64,000 nucleotides of DNA from Pseudolactococcus laudensis (GCF_013449735.1 NZ_JACBNY010000003.1:1-64000), one strand, 5' to 3'. Shown: positions 49,199-58,674, counted from the first letter of the stretch. Notes: generated from the sequence alone by a model not told the origin. Numbers and translations are program-made.

Positions 49199-51293
49199 AA
49201 ATAAACGATTTGCGCTAGTCGGAAATCCCAACTCTGGTAAGACATCAACCTTTAACTTGTTGACAGGGTCTAATCAATATGTTGGTAACTGGCCAGGCGT
49301 GACCGTCGAGCGGAAATCAGGTAAATACGTTAAAGATAAGTCAATTGTCATCCAGGATTTACCGGGTATTTATTCCCTATCCCCTTTCACACCAGAGGAA
49401 AATGTCACTCGAGACTACCTATTATCTGATGACTATGATGTTGTTATTAACCTCGTAGATGCAACGAATATCGAGCGTAATCTTTATCTAACAACCCAGT
49501 TGATTGAGATTGGGAAACCAGTTGTCATCGCCCTCAACATGACCGATTTGCTGGTGAAACAAAACATCTTCATTGACACAGAAAAGCTATCTTATTCACT
49601 TGGCGTACCTGTTGTCAATATCTCAGCCCTTAAAAACCAAGGCATTGAAACCTTAGTTGCCCAGAGTCAAAAAGCAACGGCCCCTCAAGTTCAAGTCCAT
49701 TATGATGAACGCTTTGAGGCGAGCTTAACGGAACTTTCTAATGTCACGCACGTCACAAATCGCTTTGAGCTAATTAAGGTTTTTGAAAATGACGAAAAAA
49801 TAATTGAACGCGTTGCTTTATCAGCCAAACAAGCTGAGGAAGTCTCAGAAATTATCGCGATTGCAGAAGATATATTTCTGGATGATAGACAAAGCATCGT
49901 CGTCAATGAGCGCTACCAATATTTGACAACCTTGGCTGATATGGTTGAGAGTCGGACACAAGGTGTTCGGCTGAATGTGTCAGATAAGATTGATCAATTT
50001 GTGACATCGCGTCGTTTTGGTCTACCTTTTTTCCTCTTCGTGATGTGGGCAGTTTACTATGTCAGCATCCAGACGATTGGCACTATGGGAACAGATTTTG
50101 TAAATGAGAAATTATTCGGGGAAATTGTCCCACATTATGCACAAAATTTGCTTGATTTTTTAAATATCGCACCAATTGGCCAGAGTTTGATTCTGGACGG
50201 CATTATCGCCGGAGTCGGCGCTGTTCTTGGTTTTGTCCCACAAATTTTTGTTCTCTTTATCTGTTTAGGGATTCTAGAAGATTCAGGGTATATGAGTCGC
50301 GTTGCTTTCGTCATGGACCGTATTTTCCGTCGCTTTGGTCTATCAGGTAAATCCTTTATTCCAATGTTGATTGCGACAGGATGTGGGATTCCAGGTGTGA
50401 TGGCGTCTCGGACAATTGAAAATGAAAGAGATCGTCGGATTACGATTATGGTGACAACTTTCATGCCATGCTCGGCTAAATTACCGATTATTGCTTTGGT
50501 GGCTGGTTCTCTTTTCCCTAATAATTCCTTGATTGCGCCAAGTGCTTATTTCGTTGGCATCTTTACGATTGTCATCAGTGGTATCATGCTGAAAAAGACT
50601 AAATTATTAGGTGGTTCTGTGACACCATTTATTATGGAGTTACCAAATTATCACATGCCTAAATGGTCAAACGTCTTACGCTATGCATTAGATAAAGGTT
50701 TGAGTTTTATCAAGCGTGCAGGAACGATTATCCTTGCCATGACGATATTGCTATGGTTCCTAACGACCTTCAATTTCCGCATGCAGGTCGTTGATACAGA
50801 GCGATCTATTTTGGCAGGAATTGGTCGAGTGATTATGCCAATTTTTGCACCACTAGGTTGGACTTCTTGGCAGGCGACAGTTTCAACGTTTACTGGTTTA
50901 CTTGCAAAAGAAACACTCGTCTCGACCATGGGTGTGTTGTATCACGCGAAAGGTGGTGCAGCTTTGAATACTGCCATGCAGAGTAATTTCACTGCCTTAT
51001 CTGCTTATACCTTGCTCTTGTTTAATTTACTTTGTGCACCATGTTTTGCCGCTATCGGTGCCATTTATCGTGAAATGGGAACAGCAAAATGGACAGGCAT
51101 TGCAGTTGGTTTTCAATGTGGTATTGCTTACGTCATTAGTTTTATCGTCTATCAGATTGGTAGGACTATTGCTACGGGACATGTCAATATATCCACAGTT
51201 TTAGCGATTTTATCTCTATTGCCTGCTTGTTACTTTGTGTTTAGAAAACCAGTCTACCAAGCGCCTAAACTCTCAGAAAGTGTGATTGTATGA
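49191..51293 (+). CDS. feoB: Ferrous iron transporter FeoB
   Basis: 700-residue Fe(II) transporter. The N-terminal G-domain has G1 GNPNSGKTS (11-19), G3 DLPGIYSL, G4 NMTD and a helical spacer; the C-terminal part has paired Gate regions with the conserved ATGCGIPGVMASRTI and LLCAPCFAAIGAIYREMG containing key cysteines. ATG 49191 overlaps feoA. The stop overlaps the next small gene (ATGA). Confidence 0.96.
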   Translation: MTENKRFALVGNPNSGKTSTFNLLTGSNQYVGNWPGVTVERKSGKYVKDKSIVIQDLPGIYSLSPFTPEENVTRDYLLSDDYDVVINLVDATNIERNLYLTTQLIEIGKPVVIALNMTDLLVKQNIFIDTEKLSYSLGVPVVNISALKNQGIETLVAQSQKATAPQVQVHYDERFEASLTELSNVTHVTNRFELIKVFENDEKIIERVALSAKQAEEVSEIIAIAEDIFLDDRQSIVVNERYQYLTTLADMVESRTQGVRLNVSDKIDQFVTSRRFGLPFFLFVMWAVYYVSIQTIGTMGTDFVNEKLFGEIVPHYAQNLLDFLNIAPIGQSLILDGIIAGVGAVLGFVPQIFVLFICLGILEDSGYMSRVAFVMDRIFRRFGLSGKSFIPMLIATGCGIPGVMASRTIENERDRRITIMVTTFMPCSAKLPIIALVAGSLFPNNSLIAPSAYFVGIFTIVISGIMLKKTKLLGGSVTPFIMELPNYHMPKWSNVLRYALDKGLSFIKRAGTIILAMTILLWFLTTFNFRMQVVDTERSILAGIGRVIMPIFAPLGWTSWQATVSTFTGLLAKETLVSTMGVLYHAKGGAALNTAMQSNFTALSAYTLLLFNLLCAPCFAAIGAIYREMGTAKWTGIAVGFQCGIAYVISFIVYQIGRTIATGHVNISTVLAILSLLPACYFVFRKPVYQAPKLSESVIV

Positions 51294-51424
51294 ACATCCA
51301 AACTTTGATTATTTTTGCCCTAGCTATCGCAGGTGCGGGCTATGCTTTCTATAAATTCATCAAGTCACGCGGCGCTTGTGAAGATTGTGGTTGTTCTTGT
51401 CCGGTTAAAGAGCAGATAAAATAA
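51290..51424 (+). CDS. FeoB-associated Cys-rich small membrane protein
   Basis: 44 residues with one TM helix (about 4-22) followed by CEDCGCSC (30-37) and a basic tail. It matches the short FeoB-associated Cys-rich protein family found after feoB in many Firmicutes. ATG 51290 overlaps the feoB stop by 4 nt (ATGA), so translation is coupled. It probably binds iron or assists FeoB; the mechanism is unproven. Confidence 0.82.
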   Translation: MNIQTLIIFALAIAGAGYAFYKFIKSRGACEDCGCSCPVKEQIK

Positions 51425-51459
51425 AACATATTCAAACGAAAGTTTGAATATGTTTTTTC
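51425..51459 (+). terminator. Terminator of the feo operon
   Basis: AAACATATTCAAAC (51424-51437) pairs with GTTTGAATATGTTT (51442-51455), GAAA loop, T-run. Confidence 0.92.
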
Positions 51460-51516
51460 TTTATGTTAAACTAAAATTAATCAAATGGCGACTTGAATAA
51501 TAGGAGGCTATATAAA

Positions 51517-51882
51517 ATGCGTGAAGAAAGTTGTGGGATTCCCTGCTTTAATGAAGAGAAAGTAGAGGCAGTCAAAGAAGAACTAGCCGCGTCTGATACA
51601 TTTGCTATCAGCCAGCTTTTTAAAGTGTTAGCAGATGAACGTCGGTTTAAGATTTTGTATGCCTTGACAAAACAAGAGAGACTCTGTGTTTGTGATGTCG
51701 CACTCATCATCGGAGCAACAGTTGCCACAACCTCTCATCATTTGCGTACTTTGAGTAAACAGTCAATTTTGACACATGAAAAAATTGGCAAAATGGTTTA
51801 TTATCAACTCAGCAATCCAATGATTCAACAGCTCGTGCTAGACGCGATGAACCAAGAAAAAGAGGGGGTTACCTATGGCTGA
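51517..51882 (+). CDS. ArsR/SmtB-family metal-responsive repressor (CadC-like)
   Basis: 121-residue winged-helix repressor. N-terminal [13 protein letters not shown] and helix-alpha3 LCVCDVA supply the four cysteines of a CadC-type Cd/Pb/Zn site. The recognition helix is [30 protein letters not shown] 51517 follows AGGAGG. It overlaps the P-type ATPase gene by 8 nt and is expected to repress the pair until metal binds. Confidence 0.88.
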   Translation: MREESCGIPCFNEEKVEAVKEELAASDTFAISQLFKVLADERRFKILYALTKQERLCVCDVALIIGATVATTSHHLRTLSKQSILTHEKIGKMVYYQLSNPMIQQLVLDAMNQEKEGVTYG

Positions 51883-53983
51883 CAAAGAAATACATCATTA
51901 TCGACTGACTGGTCTATCTTGTACAAGTTGTTCAGCTAAATTTGAGAAAAATGTTCAAGCAATTGAAGGTGTTAGTGCGGCAAAAGTTAATTATGGCGCA
52001 GCTAAGTTAACCGTAACAGGACATGTATCAGTTGCCGAGTTGGAACAAGCGGGTGCCTTTGACAATATTAAGGTAAGACCAGAACAAGATACTAACTCTG
52101 ATACACCACATCGGCAGACTTCTTTTTGGCGTGAAAATCGCAGCCAATTGATTGCGGCGGTTCTGATTATTCTAGCTTTCATTAGTCAATGGTGCTTAGG
52201 AGAGCCGCGGTTTCTGTCGCCTATTTTATTTGTTATGGCAATCTTAGTGGGTGGTTATGCCCTATTTATCGAAGGTATTCAAGACCTTATCAAGTTTGAG
52301 TTTTCCATGGCAACCCTGATGACAATTGCCATTATCGGTGCTACCTTGATTGGTGACTTTGCTGAAGGCGCTGTTGTTGTTATTCTTTTTGCGATAAGTG
52401 AGATGTTAGAGCGATACGCGGCTGAACGGGCGCGACAATCCATTTCAACCCTGGTGAATGTTGCCTCAAAAGTCGCAACCATTCGCCGTAATGATTTTGA
52501 GCAAACCATCGCAGTACAGGACATTCAAATCAATGATGTTATGCTGATTAAACCTGGTCAGAAAATCGCCATGGATGGCGTCGTTATAAAAGGTGATTCA
52601 ACCGTTAATCAAGCTGCCATTACAGGAGAATCCCTACCTGTTGACAAACGAATTTCAGATGAAGTCTTTGCAGGAACACTTAACGAAACAGGTTACCTAG
52701 AAGTTCAAGTTACAAAACGTGCAGCAGATACAACTCTTGCAAAAATTATCCAACTCGTTGAAGCAGCCCAAGGTGAACGTGCGCCAGCCCAAGCTTTTGT
52801 CGACAAATTTGCGAAAATTTACACCCCATTCATCATCTTGCTAGCGACCTTAATCGTCATCGTCCCACCATTGTTTTTCGGCGGCGACTGGCAGAGATGG
52901 TTCTACCAAGGACTATCAGTCCTAGTCGTCGGCTGTCCGTGTTCTTTAGTCATCTCAACCCCAGTTTCTATCGTGTCTGCCATCGGTAACGCTGCGCGTC
53001 ATGGTGTCTTGATTAAAGGCGGGATTTATTTAGAAGAAATCGGAAAACTTCAAGCCATTGCCTTTGATAAAACGGGTACTTTGACAGAAGGTAAGCCTAC
53101 AGTAACTGACTTTGTTGTAGTAGATGAACGCTATAATGAACCCGACCTACTTCAAAAAATATCAGCCTTGGAAAGTTATGCGCAACATCCCCTTGCCTCT
53201 GCTATTGTAGAGGAAAATAAAAGACGAGGCATCGACATAATACAGACCAGCATTGAAAATTTTCAGTCAATCATAGGACGTGGTGTGCAAGGAGATATTT
53301 CAGGTACGACTTACCTTATCGGTAGCCCAACATTATTTTCATCAAACTCAAAAATTACTACCATAGCACAAGCCTTTCACGAACAAAGTAAAACAGTTAT
53401 CTACTTTGGCACAAGTGAACAAATCCTAGCGGTTATTGCCATGCAAGATTCCGTTCGACAAACGAGTCAACAAACGATACAAGAATTACAATCACTTGGC
53501 ATTCAAGAGACGGTTATGCTGACAGGAGACAACCAAGCAACAGCGAATCAGATTGCCAAAGAAGTGGGTGTTTCATCAGTCAAAGCAAATCTAATGCCAG
53601 CAGATAAATTACAAGAGATTCAAAACTTACAGACGACCTTAGGTCGAGTTGCCATGATTGGAGATGGCGTTAACGATGCGCCAGCTTTAGCAATCGCGAA
53701 TGTCGGCATTGCCATGGGTGTCGTGGGAACAGATACAGCTTTAGAAACCGCAGATGTCACTTTAATAGGAGATGATTTATCTAAATTACCATTTCTTATC
53801 AGACTGAGCCGTAGCACTTTACGAACCATTAAGCAAAATATTACTTTTTCATTAGTCTTGAAAGTAATCGCCTTGCTACTGGTTATCCCAGGTTGGCTCA
53901 CACTTTGGATTGCCATTCTAGCCGACATGGGTGCAACGATAATCGTTACATTGAATGGTATTCGGTTGCTGCGGGTGAAGTGA
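51875..53983 (+). CDS. cadA: Heavy-metal P1B-type ATPase (Cd/Zn/Pb efflux, CadA-like)
   Basis: 702 residues. A single N-terminal heavy-metal-associated domain holds GLSCTSC (Cys16, Cys19). Later features are the TM metal site [11 protein letters not shown] near 352, phosphorylation loop DKTGT near 398, HP motif AQHPLASA and hinge [11 protein letters not shown]. The CPC motif and CadC-like repressor point to soft divalent cations (Cd, Zn, Pb) over Cu, which would normally pair with CopY. Followed by a strong terminator. Confidence 0.9.
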   Translation: MADKEIHHYRLTGLSCTSCSAKFEKNVQAIEGVSAAKVNYGAAKLTVTGHVSVAELEQAGAFDNIKVRPEQDTNSDTPHRQTSFWRENRSQLIAAVLIILAFISQWCLGEPRFLSPILFVMAILVGGYALFIEGIQDLIKFEFSMATLMTIAIIGATLIGDFAEGAVVVILFAISEMLERYAAERARQSISTLVNVASKVATIRRNDFEQTIAVQDIQINDVMLIKPGQKIAMDGVVIKGDSTVNQAAITGESLPVDKRISDEVFAGTLNETGYLEVQVTKRAADTTLAKIIQLVEAAQGERAPAQAFVDKFAKIYTPFIILLATLIVIVPPLFFGGDWQRWFYQGLSVLVVGCPCSLVISTPVSIVSAIGNAARHGVLIKGGIYLEEIGKLQAIAFDKTGTLTEGKPTVTDFVVVDERYNEPDLLQKISALESYAQHPLASAIVEENKRRGIDIIQTSIENFQSIIGRGVQGDISGTTYLIGSPTLFSSNSKITTIAQAFHEQSKTVIYFGTSEQILAVIAMQDSVRQTSQQTIQELQSLGIQETVMLTGDNQATANQIAKEVGVSSVKANLMPADKLQEIQNLQTTLGRVAMIGDGVNDAPALAIANVGIAMGVVGTDTALETADVTLIGDDLSKLPFLIRLSRSTLRTIKQNITFSLVLKVIALLLVIPGWLTLWIAILADMGATIIVTLNGIRLLRVK

Positions 53984-54026
53984 AATATAATTAGATTCAG
54001 TATCAGAATTAAAGATATAAGAATGT

Positions 54027-54075
54027 AAAATCGTAAGAGAAATATGTTTTAAGCATTCTAATCTTACGATTTTTT
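54027..54075 (+). terminator. Terminator of the metal-efflux operon
   Basis: AAAATCGTAAGA (54027-54038) pairs with TCTTACGATTTT (54062-54073) with T residues after. Inside it AGAATG...CATTCT offers an alternative pairing. Confidence 0.8.
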
Positions 54076-54334
54076 AAATTGATCAAAGATAATACTTAGG
54101 TTATCTAATTGAAGAATAATTTAGTGGAAACAGTTTATAAAATATGCCAAATAGTAATCTAGTCTAAAAATTCAATCCATTGAATTTAAGAGATAGCAGT
54201 AAAAGTAGATAAAGAAACTTCTTATATGTGAAATTAATTGCTATAATAATTCTTTATTTTTGTATTCTTCTTACTTATTATGGTAGAATTATTAAGAAAG
54301 ACCTTGTTTTCTTATTTAGATTGGAGGAAAGTGT
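54076..54334. other. AT-rich region upstream of the Rgg gene
   Basis: The 351-nt gap between cadA and the Rgg gene holds the terminator at 54027 and AT-rich sequence. Possible -10 boxes occur at TGCTATAAT (54240-54248) and TAGAAT (54284-54289). No peptide ORF with a ribosome site was found on either strand. Confidence 0.5.
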
Positions 54335-55198
54335 TTGACAAAATTACAAGAAGAAATGTCTGAACAAATGGAATTGCGTACATTCTATCAAAAAACGCGT
54401 GAAGAACGTGGTTATACCTATGGTGAAATTGAGACTGGCTATCTCCATAGTTCTCAAATTTCACGTTTTGAAAAAGGTGAAAGTATGTTTTCGGCTGAGT
54501 GTCTTTTATTAGCGATTCAGGGGCTTAACATGACCCCAACCGAGTTTTTTGCTTTGATGCCGACTTATGAACCCAGTAGGTTACATATTTTTATGAAACA
54601 AATGAGTGACTATGCTATAACTAATGACATAGAGGGGATGAAAAAGCTATTAAAGCCAAGAGCTAAGAAAAAAATTGATAAAATCTATAATGTCATGGTT
54701 AAAGTGGCGATATTTGATTCATCAGGGGAAAACTTAATTACAGATAATGATCGAAAGCTCATTCAAGATTATCTAACAAGTATCAAGCAATGGACACTTT
54801 TTGAAATTGATGTTTTTTCCAACTGTTTGGAAGCATTAAGTTTGAAAGAAGCCTATTATTTGGGGCTAGAGATGCTAGATAGTGATGAATTGTCTAATCT
54901 ATTATATTCTCATGCAGATGTTGTTAAAAGAACTTTAGTAAATTTATATGTCCATATGGTATGTAATGAACAGTACACGCGAGCGAATAGAATTAAGAAT
55001 GAGCTAGATGAACTTTTGGATGCGTGGGATATGGAAGGGAAAATTATAGTTTACATTTTTGAAACCTTTTCTAAATTTAAACGTGAAAAAAGCTCTGAAC
55101 TTTTCGAGGAGATACAGAGCGATATTCAGGTTTTAAAAAAATTTGGTATCGTAGATTTGGCTAAACGAATAGAGATGTTTATGGCAAAGGAACACTAA
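54335..55198 (+). CDS. Rgg/GadR/MutR-family transcriptional regulator
   Basis: 287 residues. The N-terminal Xre-type HTH (10-70: LRTFYQKTREERGYTYGEIETGYLHSSQISRFEKGES) is followed by the all-helical Rgg repeat domain that binds short pheromones or senses state. Rgg/MutR proteins control bacteriocins and other secreted products in streptococci and lactococci. It starts with TTG 54335, 7 nt after GGAGG; the first ATG is 8 codons in. It directly precedes a bacteriocin locus and a convergent 12-codon ORF, so local control is likely but unproven. Confidence 0.88.
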   Translation: MTKLQEEMSEQMELRTFYQKTREERGYTYGEIETGYLHSSQISRFEKGESMFSAECLLLAIQGLNMTPTEFFALMPTYEPSRLHIFMKQMSDYAITNDIEGMKKLLKPRAKKKIDKIYNVMVKVAIFDSSGENLITDNDRKLIQDYLTSIKQWTLFEIDVFSNCLEALSLKEAYYLGLEMLDSDELSNLLYSHADVVKRTLVNLYVHMVCNEQYTRANRIKNELDELLDAWDMEGKIIVYIFETFSKFKREKSSELFEEIQSDIQVLKKFGIVDLAKRIEMFMAKEH

Positions 55199-55220
55199 GT
55201 CCTAGTTATTTCATCTGTAA

Positions 55221-55259
55221 TCATTTAGTAAAGATAAGTGAGCGTAAAAAATCTAACAT
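55221..55259 (-). CDS. 12-residue ORF (MLDFLRSLIFTK) convergent to the Rgg gene
   Basis: On the minus strand, ATG at 55259 is preceded by GAAAGGAG with proper spacing and by an extended -10 (TGC plus TATAAT, 55301 down to 55293); the ORF ends with TGA at 55223-55221. It is amphipathic and short. Convergent short hydrophobic peptide genes are a known partner arrangement for Rgg regulators, but this peptide lacks the usual D/E plus I/V/G-rich C-terminus of SHPs. Its transcript would also run antisense to the rgg 3' end. Confidence 0.45.
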   Translation of the reverse strand: MLDFLRSLIFTK

Positions 55260-55292
55260 ACAATTTCTCCTTTCGTTTTACTTGATAGCTTT

Positions 55293-55301
55293 ATTATAGC
55301 A
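55293..55301 (-). promoter_or_regulatory. Extended -10 promoter of the 12-codon ORF
   Basis: Minus-strand TGC followed by perfect TATAAT. It predicts a leader of about 27 nt that contains the ribosome site. Confidence 0.5.
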
Positions 55302-55322
55302 TCAGAAAATATCTCAAAATGC

Positions 55323-55475
55323 AAAATTGAGAATCTGCAAGGGTAAAAGAATTAAATTGATAATTCTCAGGACTTTAGCTTTAAATCATGAGAATTATCA
55401 TTTTTTGTTTTAAAGTCAAGAGAATATACAATTTTTATCATCTTTTATCATCAAGTCATGCAGATTCTCAATTTT
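55323..55475. repeat. Long nested inverted repeat between the peptide ORF and the bacteriocin gene
   Basis: Outer arms AAAATTGAGAATCTGCA (55323-55339) and TGCAGATTCTCAATTTT (55459-55475) are perfect 17-bp complements. Inside lies a second perfect 12-bp pair (55358-55369 and 55389-55400). The GAGAAT/ATTCTC core recurs in the four arms and again near 55429. The layout suggests paired operator sites for the Rgg protein between divergent promoters, or a small palindromic element. Confidence 0.7.
55358..55406 (+). terminator. Terminator-like hairpin downstream of the Rgg gene
   Basis: TGATAATTCTCA (55358-55369) and TGAGAATTATCA (55389-55400) with a 19-nt loop and a T6 tract after. It is 160 nt after the rgg stop, inside the larger inverted repeat. 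Confidence 0.6.
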
Positions 55476-55618
55476 TGAAATTTAGGGATTTTTATGTAGT
55501 AGAATTAGCCTTGTAAGTTAGTTCGAACGACTTTCAAAACTTAATTGTTTATCTTTCTCTACTTTATTTGTTTTGAGTGGGGGGATAGCATGCTAATGAC
55601 AAGATAGAAGGAGTCAAT

Positions 55619-55939
55619 ATGACGAAAATTAAAAAAATTACAATGTTAATAGTTGCAGTAGTAACATTAGGTGGAGCAGTTGTTGGAGGAGGGAAAGCAT
55701 CCGCAGCCACTGATTATCCTCATCCTTGGGCTAGAGATAAATGGGATCACAACATAAGCTTAACAAACGTCAGCTCGTCTTATAAGAATTGGTCTATGTC
55801 TGGCAAAGCAGATATTGTCAAAAATAATAAAGTCCAAACTGGTGGTTGGAAAGGTGCAGGGCAAACTAGTTCCATTAGTGTTGGACACCTACCGTGGGAA
55901 ATCACAAGTACGCCAGAGCCTTGGTGGGAATACCAATAA
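55619..55939 (+). CDS. Lactococcin-972-like bacteriocin precursor
   Basis: 106 residues. A Sec signal peptide (basic TKIKK, hydrophobic 8-24, ASA-A near 27-30) releases a mature peptide of about 76 residues rich in Trp, Ser, Gly and Asn, with SSSYKNWSMSGKADI, GGWKGAGQTSS and an aromatic tail (PEPWWEYQ). Size, Sec leader, absence of Cys and aromatic end resemble lactococcin 972, which binds lipid II and blocks septum formation. The family call leans on the neighbours: a bacteriocin-associated membrane protein and ABC ATPase follow. RBS GAAGGAG precedes ATG 55619. Sequence similarity to Lcn972 itself is weak by eye. Confidence 0.6.
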   Translation: MTKIKKITMLIVAVVTLGGAVVGGGKASAATDYPHPWARDKWDHNISLTNVSSSYKNWSMSGKADIVKNNKVQTGGWKGAGQTSSISVGHLPWEITSTPEPWWEYQ

Positions 55940-55983
55940 TTTGTTGATTTTGTAGACTTCAATACTGCATGTTCAATCAACCG

Positions 55984-56029
55984 TAAAACCAAAATGTTTG
56001 ACATAATTCATATGTGAATTTTGGTTTTA
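55984..56029 (+). terminator. Hairpin between bacteriocin and immunity/transport genes
   Basis: TAAAACCAAAAT (55984-55995) and ATTTTGGTTTTA (56018-56029) are perfectly complementary, but few Ts follow. It is probably a partial terminator or 3' stabiliser giving more bacteriocin than immunity mRNA. Confidence 0.55.
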
Positions 56030-56095
56030 TACTTGTTTGAATATCAATCTGTTGAAAAAATATCGTCATCTACTTTTTAGGAGTGAACATTTGAT

Positions 56096-57769
56096 ATGAA
56101 GAAAATCTTACAAAGTAAGTACCTAATTATTTTTATCGCTACATTTTTTCTTGGCTTGCTATCATTTGTTCAAGTGCGAGAAATTAAGTCATACATCGTC
56201 TATCCGGCATCGGAAACCCTATCGATTAAGCAAGTCGATGATATGAAATCTAACAAAGATTATTTTAAAATCTTAGAACAATTTGCTGTTACGCATCATA
56301 TAGAGTTATATTATCCTGTTGTGACTTCAGGCAAAACAGAAACCTTTACTTTTGGAAAAGGTGAAGATTTGACAAAGTTAAAGAATAGTTATGTGGTTGG
56401 TGGCTATTGGTCATCGGACAATCTGAGTCAATCTGATTTAGATTTTTTGAAAAGTAAAGGTATTATTTCTGAGAAATTTCCAGCCTTTTCACCTCAAATG
56501 TCAGGTTTATCACTCTTGTTTAGTGGTTTGAAATCTTTAATTACTTGGGGAATTATCATAACTTTTATAACAATCTTAACGTTGTTGAAACTACTGAAAA
56601 GTAAGGCGGTAATTATCAGAAGAAGTTTAGGTACTTTAAGAAAATATGCTTTGATAGAACTAGTAACGGATATTGTGAGTTATCTAGTGTTTAGCATGAG
56701 TATTTTTACACTTGTTGGCGTTTTAAATGGTGGATTAGTTTATACCAATGTTTTTTCAATGGTGATTGCTTTATTTCTAACGTTATCAATCGTCATTATC
56801 ATCTTACTTATATTGGCCAATTTATTATTGTTTTTGGTTATTCAATTTTCAAACCCGATTTCAATTTTCAAAAATAAAATACCTAATAAAGGCTTTTTAG
56901 GTATTCTATCTGTTTTAAATATATTCATCCTTATTATTTTTGGGACATCCTTAATTAAAACTATCAAAACAATTCAGCCGATTTATGAAGCCTATCATAG
57001 TATGAGTCAGTGGCAAAATTACCAAGATTATCTGACTTATAGCCGTCATGGTTTAGATAATCCAAATAATATCGATACAGACCATCGTTTAGATAAAAAT
57101 CAAATGGCGGAAGAATTGACCTATACACGAAAATGGGCAGCGTTCTATCTGGCTTATCCTAAGGATAAGGTCATTACCAATCTGCCATTGAATTGGCAGG
57201 TTGAGGAAGTGGCGAAAAACGCTTATAGTTCGCAAAATACACATATTGTGAATTGGCAATTTTTGAAAGAAAATCAAAAAATGGGTTATCTTGAAAAAAT
57301 GTCAGAGCCCGCTGAAAATTATCTTTATACAATATATTTACCAGAGAAATATGCTGATGAGCGAGGTAATTTGGCAAAACTATTGGATATGGGAGAGTTA
57401 AGCCTAGATAAGACGATTAGTCGGTTTCAATTTATAACAATCAAGAATGGGCAGGAAACGTTTCAGTTTAATTCAACGATTGAAGGTCAGGCTGTTCCTG
57501 AACAACTCCAAAAGGATCAGATATTTGTTGTGGTGAACACGGCATTACTTGATATGAATAACATTGTAGCAGCTGATTTGCCACGCGCCTTATCGGAGCA
57601 ATCCATTTTTGAAAGGCATGATTTTGATGCTATTGCAAAGCAAACAGATGTTCAAAAAGGTATTTTAGATACGACAAACGTTTATCAACGTATGTCAACT
57701 TATGTGACTGAGTTGTTTAATAGTTTATTAGCGAATGCTATCTCACTTGTTCTATTGTTCATTTTTTAA
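56096..57769 (+). CDS. Bacteriocin-associated integral membrane protein (DUF1430/TIGR01654-like), N-terminal part
   Basis: 557 residues: one N-terminal TM (8-24), a long extracytoplasmic region, TM segments at about 142-165, 183-212, 217-250 and 275-292, a second extracytoplasmic domain (300-530), and the start of a further TM (542-557). This layout fits the bacteriocin-associated 7-TM putative immunity family that accompanies lactococcin-972-type bacteriocins, normally 650-700 residues. Here the frame ends at TAA 57767 inside the last TM region, and the next gene continues in the same frame. The protein is therefore probably truncated by one nonsense codon. Confidence 0.7.
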   Translation: MKKILQSKYLIIFIATFFLGLLSFVQVREIKSYIVYPASETLSIKQVDDMKSNKDYFKILEQFAVTHHIELYYPVVTSGKTETFTFGKGEDLTKLKNSYVVGGYWSSDNLSQSDLDFLKSKGIISEKFPAFSPQMSGLSLLFSGLKSLITWGIIITFITILTLLKLLKSKAVIIRRSLGTLRKYALIELVTDIVSYLVFSMSIFTLVGVLNGGLVYTNVFSMVIALFLTLSIVIIILLILANLLLFLVIQFSNPISIFKNKIPNKGFLGILSVLNIFILIIFGTSLIKTIKTIQPIYEAYHSMSQWQNYQDYLTYSRHGLDNPNNIDTDHRLDKNQMAEELTYTRKWAAFYLAYPKDKVITNLPLNWQVEEVAKNAYSSQNTHIVNWQFLKENQKMGYLEKMSEPAENYLYTIYLPEKYADERGNLAKLLDMGELSLDKTISRFQFITIKNGQETFQFNSTIEGQAVPEQLQKDQIFVVVNTALLDMNNIVAADLPRALSEQSIFERHDFDAIAKQTDVQKGILDTTNVYQRMSTYVTELFNSLLANAISLVLLFIF

Positions 57770-57772
57770 ATT

Positions 57773-58066
57773 ATGATTTTTTACAAATTCATCAGTTTAG
57801 CTATTAGATTAAAAGCGAAACAAATTGCGATTACAGCCCTATATCGTCCGAAATCGAAAAAAATATTCCTCTCTATTTTAGCCTTGGCTATTGGGATAAA
57901 TAACGTCTCAAGCATCGGTGTCTGGCTATTGACAAAAGAACTGGTATTTACCTTAATGATGCTGAGTTTTCTGATTCTTGAAATGTTGATATTAATGACA
58001 GTTTCAGCCATTAAATTAAAAAAATATAGGGTACAGATTTTGAAGGGAGAAGTTGAGGTTGTATGA
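57773..58066 (+). CDS. C-terminal part of the split bacteriocin-associated membrane protein
   Basis: 97 residues with TM segments at about 35-55 and 60-80 and a basic loop (RLKAKQIAITALYRPKSKK). It is in the same frame as the preceding ORF, separated only by TAA and one ATT codon. No ribosome site precedes ATG 57773, so expression would need stop readthrough or reinitiation. Together the two ORFs give about 655 residues, the expected family length. Its 3' end overlaps the ABC ATPase gene by 4 nt. Confidence 0.65.
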   Translation: MIFYKFISLAIRLKAKQIAITALYRPKSKKIFLSILALAIGINNVSSIGVWLLTKELVFTLMMLSFLILEMLILMTVSAIKLKKYRVQILKGEVEVV

Positions 58067-58674
58067 TTGAAGTCAAAAATTTAAAGAAAACGTTTGGTCA
58101 AAAAATAATTTATGACGGCATTGATTATCAGTTTGAGTTTGGTAAATCTTATGCGATTATAGGTGAATCAGGTGGTGGCAAAACCACTTTTCTCAATGCG
58201 CTTGCAAGGCTTGATAAGCCAACATCTGGGACGATTGAATTAAAAAATCAGGATATTTGGAAAATGAAAGAAACGGCTTATTTCCATCATCACCTAGGCT
58301 ATATTTTTCAAAATTATGCCTTCATAGATGATGAGACCGTTTCGCAAAATTTAGGACTTGTTACTAAAAATAAAGCGAGACAATTTGAAGTTTTAGAACA
58401 AGTTGGTCTTGATGAAAGCTATCTGAAAGCAAAAATTTATGAATTATCTGGTGGGCAGGCGCAGAGGATTGCGATAGCAAGATTATTGCTGAAAGAATCG
58501 GACATCATCTTAGCTGATGAGCCGACAGGTGCCTTGGATGAAAAAACAGCCGAGGAAGTCGAGCATTTACTATTATCCTTGGTTAAACCAGAACGTGTCT
58601 TGATTGTTGCAACGCATGATGAGCGCTTGGCAAATAAAATGGACGCTATCATTGATATGGCGTCATTTAAATAA
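58063..58674 (+). CDS. Bacteriocin-locus ABC transporter ATP-binding protein
   Basis: 203 residues with Walker A GESGGGKTT (33-41), Q-loop YIFQNYAFI, signature LSGGQAQRIAIAR and Walker B IILADEPTGALDE. Short MacB-like ATPases of this type belong to lactococcin-972 operons, where with the membrane protein they are thought to give self-immunity or export. ATG 58063 overlaps the preceding stop (ATGA). Confidence 0.85.
   Translation: MIEVKNLKKTFGQKIIYDGIDYQFEFGKSYAIIGESGGGKTTFLNALARLDKPTSGTIELKNQDIWKMKETAYFHHHLGYIFQNYAFIDDETVSQNLGLVTKNKARQFEVLEQVGLDESYLKAKIYELSGGQAQRIAIARLLLKESDIILADEPTGALDEKTAEEVEHLLLSLVKPERVLIVATHDERLANKMDAIIDMASFK

Noticed and set aside
55221-55259. Classical SHP pheromone assignment for the 12-codon ORF
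   Set aside because: It lacks the usual SHP length and D/E plus I/V/G-rich C-terminus, so it is reported only as a candidate peptide.
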